A stretch of DNA of 64,000 nt from Cellulomonas hominis. Lineage in GTDB: Bacteria; Actinomycetota; Actinomycetes; Actinomycetales; Cellulomonadaceae. The notes below the pieces were generated by a model that searched no databases, was not told the DNA's origin, and saw only the letters and a program-made list of their open reading frames with translations. Numbering within the stretch: the first letter of the stretch is position 1; every line of letters starts with the position of its first letter. Positions 51,451 through 58,449 of this stretch are shown in pieces. The stretch spans positions 4,216,001 to 4,280,000 of the forward strand of contig NZ_JACHDN010000001.1 of NCBI RefSeq assembly GCF_014201095.1, written 5' to 3'. The position numbers were made by a program, and so were the translations under genes.

Positions 51451-51488
51451 CGCGGCGGGGCCGGCCGGTCAGCACCGGCCCCGCCGCG
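51451..51488 (-). terminator. 14-bp hairpin between binding protein and oxidoreductase genes
   Basis: CGCGGCGGGGCCGG (51451-51464) pairs perfectly with 51475-51488 around a 10-base loop. Likely partial terminator or message-end protector, giving more binding protein than downstream enzymes. Confidence 0.65.
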
Positions 51489-51495
51489 GCCCGGG

Positions 51496-52548
51496 TCAGG
51501 ACTCGAAGGCCGAGTCGATGTACTGGTCGACGTTGTCCGCCGTGACGACGGGCGCGTACAGCTGGATGGTGCGCGGCACGCCGGAGGACGCGAGGTCGCT
51601 CATCGACTTGTCGTGCGCGACCAGCCGCGCGAGCTTGATGCCGTCGGCGGCCTGCGTGGACGGGTAGATGACCGTCGCCTGCAGCACGGAGTCGCCGGAC
51701 TGGATCTCCCGCATGACGTTCGCGGAGCCCGCTCCGCCGACCATGAAGAACTCGTCGCGGCCGGCGTTCTCGATGGCGGCCAGGACGCCGACGCCCTGGT
51801 CGTCGTCGTGGTTCCAGATGGCGTCGATCTGCGGCGCCGCCTGCAGCAGGTTCGCCGCCGCCTGCTCGCCGCCCTGGACGGTGAAGTCCGCGGCGACCCG
51901 GTTGCTGACCGACAGGCCGCAGCCGTCGAGCGCGTCCGCGAATCCCTGGCTGCGGTCCTGGGTGAGCGGCAGGGAGTCGATGCCGGCGATCTCCGCGACC
52001 ACGGCGTCCGGGTTGTCCCCGAGCTGCTCGCAGATGTAGGTGCCGGCCGAGACGCCCATGCCGTAGTTGTCGCCGAGGATCGTGGCCCGGGACGCGAACG
52101 GGCTGGAGAACTCGCGGTCCACGTTGATGACCGGGATGCCGGCGTCCATCGCCTTCGTGGCGACGTCGGTCAGCGCGGCGCCGTCGAACGGCAGCAGCAC
52201 GATCGCGTCGACGCCGTCGTTGATGAACCCCTCGATCTGGCTGATCTGCAGGTTGACGTCGTTGGTGCCCTCCGCGACGCGGAGCTCGACGTCCTCGTAG
52301 TTCTCGGCCTCCTTCTGCGCGGCCGACGTGATCGCGCCCATCCAGCCGTGGTCGGCGGCCGGGGCGGAGAACCCGATGACGACCGTGTCGCCGGGCTCGT
52401 CGTTGTCGGAGACGGCGACCGGGGCGGCGTCCGAGCCGCCGTCGTCCTCCTCGGTCGGGGTGTTGGAGGTGCACGCGGCGAGCAGGCCGACGGTGAGCAG
52501 CGCGGCGGGCACCAGCAGGCGGCGGCGCGCGGTCGGGCGAGCGGACAT
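51496..52548 (-). CDS. ABC transporter sugar-binding lipoprotein (RbsB-like)
   Basis: A 350-residue periplasmic-binding-protein type 1 lipoprotein (lipobox Cys26, TVGLLAAC). The fold begins TVVIGFSAPAADHGWMGAI, contains QISQIEGFINDGVDAIVLLP, IPVINVDREF and IWNHDDDQGVGVLAAIENAG, as in ribose, xylose and inositol binders. It serves the RbsC/RbsA-type partners upstream in the same operon. Confidence 0.93.
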   Translation of the reverse strand: MSARPTARRRLLVPAALLTVGLLAACTSNTPTEEDDGGSDAAPVAVSDNDEPGDTVVIGFSAPAADHGWMGAITSAAQKEAENYEDVELRVAEGTNDVNLQISQIEGFINDGVDAIVLLPFDGAALTDVATKAMDAGIPVINVDREFSSPFASRATILGDNYGMGVSAGTYICEQLGDNPDAVVAEIAGIDSLPLTQDRSQGFADALDGCGLSVSNRVAADFTVQGGEQAAANLLQAAPQIDAIWNHDDDQGVGVLAAIENAGRDEFFMVGGAGSANVMREIQSGDSVLQATVIYPSTQAADGIKLARLVAHDKSMSDLASSGVPRTIQLYAPVVTADNVDQYIDSAFES

Positions 52549-52593
52549 GAGATCTCCTTCGAACGATGTCCAGCGGGCAGGGTGGGGTGGGGC

Positions 52594-53655
52594 CTAGGTG
52601 GTGCGGGGGGGGCGCGTGGAGAAGCGCTGCTGCAGCAGGACGGCGGCGACGATGATCGCCCCCTTGACCATGTTCTGGACCGACGAGTCCAGGTTGTTCT
52701 GGATGAACACGTTGGTGAGCGTCTGGAAGATGAGGACGCCGAGGACGGTGCCGACGATCGTGCCGCGGCCGCCGGTGAGCAGCGTGCCGCCGACGACCAC
52801 CGCGGCGATCGCGTCGAGCTCGTAGAGCTGGCCGTTCGTGGACGACCCCGCGCCGGTGCGGGCGAGCATCATGACGGCGGCGATGCCCGCGGCCAGGCCG
52901 GACAGCCCGTAGAGCAGCATGGTGTGCCGCTTGACCCGGATGCCCGCCAGCCGGGCCGCCTCCGGGTTGCCGCCGACCGCGACGGTGCGGCGGCCGAACG
53001 TCGTGCGGTTGAGCAGGAACCAGCCGACCACCGCGACGACCGCGAAGATCCACACGATCTTCGGCACGCCGAGCAGGTTCCCCTTGAACGTGTCGGAGAA
53101 CGACTGCACCGTGACGAGCTGGGTGCGCCGCTGCGCGATGAGCTCGGCGAGCCCCCGGGCCGCGACCAGCATGGCCAGCGTCGCGATGAACGCGACGACG
53201 CGCCCGTACGCGACCAGCACGCCGTTGACCAGCCCCGCGCCGGCGCCCACGGCGAGCGCGCAGCCCACCATGACGATCCAGCCGTACTGGTCGGCCATCT
53301 GCTGCGTCGCCAGCGTGGTCGCCCACACCGAGGCCAGGCCCAGGACCGAGCCCACGGACAGGTCGATGCCGCCGGCCGTGATGACGAACGTCATCCCGAT
53401 GCTCACCACCCCGAGGACCGAGGCGGCGCTGAGGATGACGACCATGTTGTCCAGGCTGGCGAACCGGCTGCCGGCCGTGATGTACCCGACCAGGCAGATC
53501 GCCGCGAGGGCGACCACGAGGCCGAGGGTGCGGGCGGCGCCGCCCGAGGCGGCGCCCCGGCGCGTGCGCGCCGGCTCGCGGGCCACGCGCTCGACCCGGG
53601 CGGACTCGTCCGCGTCGGGCGCCGGGGCCGGCGAGGACAGCTGGTGCTCGCTCAC
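52594..53655 (-). CDS. ABC sugar permease (RbsC-like)
   Basis: A 353-residue CUT2-type permease with about ten membrane helices and the family segment GMTFVITAGGIDLSVGSVLG near residue 88, GGNPEAARLAGIRV in the ATPase-contact loop and GGTLLTGGRGTIVGTVLGV late. The GTG start overlaps the ATPase stop codon (GTGA). It forms a homodimer in this family. Confidence 0.94.
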   Translation of the reverse strand: MSEHQLSSPAPAPDADESARVERVAREPARTRRGAASGGAARTLGLVVALAAICLVGYITAGSRFASLDNMVVILSAASVLGVVSIGMTFVITAGGIDLSVGSVLGLASVWATTLATQQMADQYGWIVMVGCALAVGAGAGLVNGVLVAYGRVVAFIATLAMLVAARGLAELIAQRRTQLVTVQSFSDTFKGNLLGVPKIVWIFAVVAVVGWFLLNRTTFGRRTVAVGGNPEAARLAGIRVKRHTMLLYGLSGLAAGIAAVMMLARTGAGSSTNGQLYELDAIAAVVVGGTLLTGGRGTIVGTVLGVLIFQTLTNVFIQNNLDSSVQNMVKGAIIVAAVLLQQRFSTRPPRTT

Positions 53656-55169
53656 GCGGCACTCCCTTCCATGACGAGGTCGAGCACGGCGTGCTCGTCG
53701 ATGGCGGCGGCCGGGCCCTCGTGGACGACCCGGCCCTCGGAGATCACGAGCACCCGGTCGGCCAGGCCGAGCACCTCCGGGATCTCGCTGGACACGACCA
53801 CGACGGCCGCGCCCTCGTCGGCGAGCCGGCGGACCAGGCCGTAGATCTCGGCGCGCGCGCCGACGTCCACGCCCCGGGTCGGCTCGTCCAGCAGCAGCAC
53901 CCGGCAGCCGTGCACCAGCCAGCGGGCGAGCATCGCCTTCTGCTGGTTGCCGCCGGACAGCGTGCGCATCGCCCGGTCCACGCCCGCGGGCCGCAGGTCG
54001 AGCGCCTCGGCCTGCGCCTGCGCGGCGTCACGCTCGGCGCGCTCGTCGAGCAGGCCGCCCCGCGCGAACCGGCCGAAGGTCGACAGGGTGACGTTGCGGT
54101 ACACCGGCTCCTCGAGCAGCAGGCCCTGGGCCTTGCGCTCCTCCGGGGCGAGGCCGATCCCGGCGTCCACCGCTGCCGGCACGTCCCCGGGGCGCAGCCG
54201 CCGGCCCTCGACCCGGACGGTGCCGCCCGTCGCCCGGCGCGCGCCGTAGACGGTCTCGAGGATCTCGGAGCGCCCGGACCCGACCAGCCCGGCGAGCCCG
54301 AGGATCTCCCCCGCGCGCACCTGGAACGACACGCCGGCGAAGGCGCCCCGCAGGGCCAGGCCGTCGACGTCCAGCACTACCGCCGCGTCGTCGGGCACCC
54401 CCGGTGCCGGCGGGAACGCGTACTCCACCGAGCGGCCCGTCATCAGCCGGATGAGCTCCGCGGTCGGGGTGCTGCGGGCGGGCAGGTCGCGGGCGACCGT
54501 GCGGCCGTCCTTGAGCACGGTGATCCGGTCGCCGATCGCGCGGATCTCCTCCATGCGGTGCGAGATGTACACGATGGCGACGCCGGACGAGGTGAGCTCG
54601 TGCACCACCCGGAACAGGTTCTGCACCTCGTCGGAGTCCAGCACCGCGGAGGGCTCGTCCATGACGATGACGCGGGCGTCGTGCGACAGCGCCCGGGCCA
54701 TCGAGACGATCTGCTGCGCCGCCGCGGGCAGGCCGCCGACCTCGCGGCCGGGGGCGATCTCGGGGTGCCCGAGGCGGGCGAGGATCTCGCGGGTGCGCCG
54801 GTGCGCCTCCCGGCGGCGGGACACCCCGCCGGTGGACAGCTCGTGCCCGAGGAACACGTTCTCCGCGACGGTCAGACCCGGGACGACGTCGAGCTCCTGG
54901 TACATGGTCGCGACGCCGAGCCGCAGCGCGGCGACCGGGTGCGGGATGGTCACGGGCGCCCCGTCGACCAGCACCTCGCCCTCGGTGGGCTGGTGCGCGC
55001 CGGCCAGGACCTTGATGAGCGTCGACTTGCCGGCGCCGTTCTGCCCGAGCAGGCAGTGCACCTCGCCGGGGAGGACGTCGAGGTCGACGCCGTCCAGCGC
55101 CCGTGCGCCGGGGAACTGCTTGACGATGCCGCGCATCTGGAGCAGCGGCCGGGGGTCCTCGTTGACCAT
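53652..55169 (-). CDS. ABC sugar transporter ATPase, two cassettes (RbsA/MglA-like)
   Basis: A 505-residue double ATPase. Cassette 1: LLGQNGAGKSTLIKVLAG, Walker B VIVMDEPSAVLDSDE and a degenerate signature (GLPAAAQQIVSMARAL); cassette 2: Walker A-like LAGLVGSGRSEILETVYG, signature LSGGNQQKAMLARWL and Walker B LLLDEPTRGVDVGARAE. The imperfect second P-loop is normal for this family. First gene of the operon; its ATG is 117 bases from the divergent ROK gene. Confidence 0.95.
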   Translation of the reverse strand: MVNEDPRPLLQMRGIVKQFPGARALDGVDLDVLPGEVHCLLGQNGAGKSTLIKVLAGAHQPTEGEVLVDGAPVTIPHPVAALRLGVATMYQELDVVPGLTVAENVFLGHELSTGGVSRRREAHRRTREILARLGHPEIAPGREVGGLPAAAQQIVSMARALSHDARVIVMDEPSAVLDSDEVQNLFRVVHELTSSGVAIVYISHRMEEIRAIGDRITVLKDGRTVARDLPARSTPTAELIRLMTGRSVEYAFPPAPGVPDDAAVVLDVDGLALRGAFAGVSFQVRAGEILGLAGLVGSGRSEILETVYGARRATGGTVRVEGRRLRPGDVPAAVDAGIGLAPEERKAQGLLLEEPVYRNVTLSTFGRFARGGLLDERAERDAAQAQAEALDLRPAGVDRAMRTLSGGNQQKAMLARWLVHGCRVLLLDEPTRGVDVGARAEIYGLVRRLADEGAAVVVVSSEIPEVLGLADRVLVISEGRVVHEGPAAAIDEHAVLDLVMEGSAA

Positions 55170-55286
55170 GCGGCCGAACGTAGACCGGACTTTCGTCGGG
55201 CGTCAATCATAAGTGTCACGTCATCCGTCAGAGTTATCGAACCGTGACCGACACAAGTCCGGGTACTTCGTGGTTCACTAAGCGCC
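55170..55286. promoter_or_regulatory. Divergent control region, candidate ROK operator
   Basis: TTATCGAACC (55234-55243) and GGTTCACTAA (55272-55281) form an imperfect inverted repeat (8 of 10). CCGGACTT (55185-55192) and AAGTCCGG (55255-55262) form another, perfect one. TATGAT on the minus strand (55211-55206) is a possible -10 for the ABC operon. Confidence 0.4.
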
Positions 55287-56480
55287 ATGCAGGACGTGGT
55301 GAGGCTCCCCCAGCGGCACGCGGGCGCCGGCGAGCTGTTCCAGCTGCTCCGCGACGGCGTCCCCCGCACGCGCGCCGACCTGGCCGCGAGCACCGGCCAG
55401 GCCCGGTCCACGATCACCACGCGCGTCGACCAGCTGCTCGCCGCCGGCCTGATCGCCCCCGCCGGTGAGGCGTCCTCGACCGGCGGCCGGCCGCCCACCA
55501 CGTTCGCCTTCCGGCCGGACGCGCGCCTCGTGCTCGCCGTCGACCTCGGCGCCACGCACGCCCGGCTCGCCGTGACCGACCTGGCCTCCACCGTGCTCGC
55601 CGAGGCCGAGGCGCCGCTCGCCATCGCCGCCGGGCCGGAGGTCGTCCTGGACTGGGTCGTGGAGCACGGGCGCGAGCTGCTCGCGTCCACCGGGCGGCCC
55701 CTGCGCGACCTCGCCTCGGTCGGCGTCGGCCTGCCCGGCCCCGTCGAGCACTCCACCGGCCGCCCGATCAACCCGCCGATCATGCCCGCCTGGGACGACG
55801 TGGACGTGCGCGGCCTCCTCGCCGCCCGGCTCGGCGCCGAGGTGCTGGTCGACAACGACGTGAACCTCATGGCGCTCGGCGAGCATCGCACCGCCTGGCC
55901 CGACGTCGACGACATGCTGTTCGTCAAGGTCGCCACCGGCATCGGCTCCGGGATCATCTCCGACGGCCGCCTGCGCCGCGGGGCCCAGGGCGCCGCCGGG
56001 GACATCGGGCACATCGCCGTCCCGGGCGCCGCCGACGTGCCGTGCCGCTGCGGCAACCTCGGCTGCCTCGAGGCCGTCGCCAGCGGCCGCGCGCTCGCCG
56101 AGACGCTCACCGCGACCGGGCTGCCCGCCGCGAACGGCGCGGACGTCGTCGCCCTGGTCCGCTCCGGCGACCTCGCCGCGGGCCGCGCCGTGCGGCAGGC
56201 CGGGCGGGAGATCGGCTCGGTGCTCGCCGCGTGCGTCAGCCTGCTCAACCCGTCGCTCGTCGTCATCGGCGGGGTCGTGGCCGAGGCGGGCGAGCACCTC
56301 ATCGCCGGCATCCGCGAGGTCGTCTACCAGCGGTCGCTGCCGCTGGCGACGCAGCACCTGCGCATCGTCACGTCGCAGGCGCGGTCGCAGGTCGGCATCC
56401 TCGGGGCGTCCGCGATGGCGGTGGACCACGTGCTCTCGCCGGGGGCGATCGACGCGCTGCTCGAGGCGCAGATCGCCTGA
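55287..56480 (+). CDS. ROK-family transcription regulator
   Basis: A 397-residue ROK protein with an N-terminal winged helix (RADLAASTGQARSTITTRVD, about residues 29-48) and a sugar-kinase-like sensor domain: VLAVDLGATHARLAV, VGVGLPGPVEHSTG, and the zinc/ROK motif GHIAVPGAADVPCRCGNLGC. Such proteins repress sugar operons and release on ligand. It is divergent from the CUT2 importer, its likely target. ATG 55287 gives MQDVVRLPQRHAGAG. Confidence 0.93.
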   Translation: MQDVVRLPQRHAGAGELFQLLRDGVPRTRADLAASTGQARSTITTRVDQLLAAGLIAPAGEASSTGGRPPTTFAFRPDARLVLAVDLGATHARLAVTDLASTVLAEAEAPLAIAAGPEVVLDWVVEHGRELLASTGRPLRDLASVGVGLPGPVEHSTGRPINPPIMPAWDDVDVRGLLAARLGAEVLVDNDVNLMALGEHRTAWPDVDDMLFVKVATGIGSGIISDGRLRRGAQGAAGDIGHIAVPGAADVPCRCGNLGCLEAVASGRALAETLTATGLPAANGADVVALVRSGDLAAGRAVRQAGREIGSVLAACVSLLNPSLVVIGGVVAEAGEHLIAGIREVVYQRSLPLATQHLRIVTSQARSQVGILGASAMAVDHVLSPGAIDALLEAQIA

Positions 56481-56499
56481 GGGTGCCGGCCGGGCGGGG

Positions 56500-56808
56500 T
56501 CAGCTCGTCGGGTTCAGCTCGGGCGCGTCCGGCGGCGCCGTGACGAGGCGGACGACCCCCGGACCCGCGAGGGCGACCTGCCCGCGCAGGCGGCTGCCGA
56601 CGAGCTCCCCGGCCGGCAGCTCCGCGCGGCGCGCCCGCACGACCAGCGACCGGTCCGCCCCGACCTGCCCCGACACCAGGTCCGGGTACCCCTCGACCGG
56701 GCCCGCCTCCGCCACGTCGAGCACGAGCTCGACGAGGACCTCGTCGACGTCGCGCTGCCCCTCGACGACCGCGACGACCGCGGTCCGGTTCTCCACCACG
56801 GCGACCAT
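56500..56808 (-). CDS. Small protein of unknown function in the M6/ATP-grasp operon
   Basis: A 102-residue protein, not recognised. It appears beta-rich: ENRTAVVAVVEGQRDVDEVL, RSLVVRARRAELPAGELVG and GQVALAGPGVVRLVTAPP. No signal peptide, membrane segment or cysteine. Its ATG starts one base after the stop of the ATP-grasp gene, so it is certainly co-expressed. It could be a helper, a carrier or a substrate of the ligase. Confidence 0.7.
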   Translation of the reverse strand: MVAVVENRTAVVAVVEGQRDVDEVLVELVLDVAEAGPVEGYPDLVSGQVGADRSLVVRARRAELPAGELVGSRLRGQVALAGPGVVRLVTAPPDAPELNPTS

Positions 56809-56809
56809 G

Positions 56810-57700
56810 TCAGTCCGCCTTCCCCGCGAGGTACCGCACCAGGGCCCGAGCGATCGGCTGGCCCGTGTGCGACTCGTAGTAGCTGAACCCGGGCATCGGG
56901 TTCACCTCGAAGCACACCCAACCACCCCCGGTCGTGCGGCGGAGGTCGACCCCGGCCAGCGGCAGGTCCAGCGACGCGGCCAGCGCCACGCACCGGGCGG
57001 CGACGTCGTCCGGAACCTCCGTCGCGGTGAGGCGGGCGTCGAGACCCTCTCGGCCGGCGTACCGGTAGTCGACCGCGTCGCTCGCCACCTCCGTGGCGAA
57101 GGTCTCGGCGCCCACCACGTGCACCCGCACGTCCGTCCCCGGCACCAGCGCCTGGAACTGCGTCGGCAGCGCCCGGACCCGGTCGAGCCGGCGCAGGTCC
57201 GGCCCCTCCAGCGACCGGACGACGGACCGGATGCCGGAGACCGACTTGTAGACGACCTCCCCGTGCTCGGCGACGAACGCCCGGACCTCCGCGGGGTCGT
57301 CGGTGACGAGCGTCTCGGGGACCGCGAGGCCCGCCGCCGCGATCCGCTGCGCCTGGTACGGCTTCGAGGAGTTCGAGTGCATGGCCGACACCCGCGACGC
57401 GACCCGGGCCGCCGTCCCCTCGGCCCAGCCGCACACCAGGTCGACCAGCGCCCGCCCCCGCTCGGCGTCCCGGGGGTCGGTGCCGGCGGCGGGCGACAGC
57501 GGACGGGCGTACAGGCCGGTGACGTCGTCCAGCGGCGTCCGCGCGCCGCCGACCTCGACGAACGCCCCCGGGCCGAGCCGGACGTCGGGCAGCGGCTTCG
57601 CGAGCTGGTCGAGCAGGACGTGCGCGACGCCGAGCTCGAGCGCCGCGTCGACCACGAGGCGCACCGCCGGGTCGTCGCCGTGGCCGAGGACGAGGATCAC
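56810..57700 (-). CDS. RimK/graspetide-type ATP-grasp ligase
   Basis: A 296-residue ATP-grasp protein. Nucleotide and metal sites are seen in AMHSNSSKPYQAQRIAAAG, EVVYKSVSGIRSVVRSLEG, PTQFQALVPGTDVRVHVVG and the final GWVCFEVNPMPGFSYYESH (metal Glu and Asn). This resembles ligases that form amide or ester links on peptide side chains (microviridin/graspetide class) as well as RimK. The N-terminal pre-ATP domain has a conserved LYARPLSP. GTG 57700 overlaps the previous stop (GTGA). Its substrate is unknown; the protease with the Lys/Glu-rich tail upstream is a candidate. Confidence 0.85.
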   Translation of the reverse strand: MILVLGHGDDPAVRLVVDAALELGVAHVLLDQLAKPLPDVRLGPGAFVEVGGARTPLDDVTGLYARPLSPAAGTDPRDAERGRALVDLVCGWAEGTAARVASRVSAMHSNSSKPYQAQRIAAAGLAVPETLVTDDPAEVRAFVAEHGEVVYKSVSGIRSVVRSLEGPDLRRLDRVRALPTQFQALVPGTDVRVHVVGAETFATEVASDAVDYRYAGREGLDARLTATEVPDDVAARCVALAASLDLPLAGVDLRRTTGGGWVCFEVNPMPGFSYYESHTGQPIARALVRYLAGKAD

Positions 57701-58449
57701 GGCGCCGCTCCCGCCAGGACCGCCGCCGCGGCGCGCACCTCCGCGGCGTCCGCGAGCACCGCGTCCGGGTCGGCCCCGACGACCCCGCCGCGCGCGTCGA
57801 GCAGGACGGTGAGCACCCGGCACCCGGCCGCGGCCGCCAGGCGGCGCGCGCCCGCCGCCTGATCCGGGTCGCGGGCGCCCAGCACCGCGGGCCCGGCCAC
57901 CAGCAGCCGGTCCGCCGGCGGGCCGGTGTCGGTCAGCGGCCGGCGGGCGTCCCACGGGTGCCCGCGCCAGCCGTCCACCAGCCGGGCCGACGTCGCCACC
58001 ACCGGGTCGGGCGCGTCCAGGCCCACGGACCGGGCGACGGCCCGCCACCGCCACGCCGACCACGCCGGGCCGGCCGCCCCGTCGCCGTCCGGCGCGTTCA
58101 CGGCGCGGCCGTCCAGGCCCGCCAGCCAGCTGACGACGAGCGCGTGCAGCTCCGCGGCGGCGTAGTCCCGGTCCCGGCGGGACGCCCCGCGCAACGCCGC
58201 GGGGGTGCCGGGCTCCGTGCGGCACCAGACCAGGTCGAGGTCCTCGTCGGCGAGGGTCACCGGGCCGCGCGGACCGGGCACCGTCAGCCGGGTGCGCGCC
58301 CGGCCGTCCGGGGCCACCCGGTGCGACCAGCGGGCGCGGGCGAGCAGCGGCGCGGGCAGCCACCGGACGTCCGACCCCGCGCGGGCGGCGACGCGCGCTG
58401 CCGCCCGCGCGCCGGCGTCCGCCGCGTCGGCCACGACGAGGACGCGCAC
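57697..58449 (-). CDS. Unknown protein, possible partner of the ATP-grasp ligase
   Basis: A 250-residue protein not clearly recognised. It begins VRVLVVADAADAGARAAARV, then LDLVWCRTEPGTPAALRGAS and ends with a Rossmann-like half (CRVLTVLLDARGG). The layout recalls the pre-ATP-grasp half and small N-domain of peptide ligases, but the ATP-grasp catalytic part (the terminal E-x-N motif) is missing, so it may be a degenerate ligase or a recognition subunit. GTG 58449 overlaps the M6 gene stop by one base (TAGTG); its own stop overlaps the next start. Confidence 0.72.
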   Translation of the reverse strand: MRVLVVADAADAGARAAARVAARAGSDVRWLPAPLLARARWSHRVAPDGRARTRLTVPGPRGPVTLADEDLDLVWCRTEPGTPAALRGASRRDRDYAAAELHALVVSWLAGLDGRAVNAPDGDGAAGPAWSAWRWRAVARSVGLDAPDPVVATSARLVDGWRGHPWDARRPLTDTGPPADRLLVAGPAVLGARDPDQAAGARRLAAAAGCRVLTVLLDARGGVVGADPDAVLADAAEVRAAAAVLAGAAP

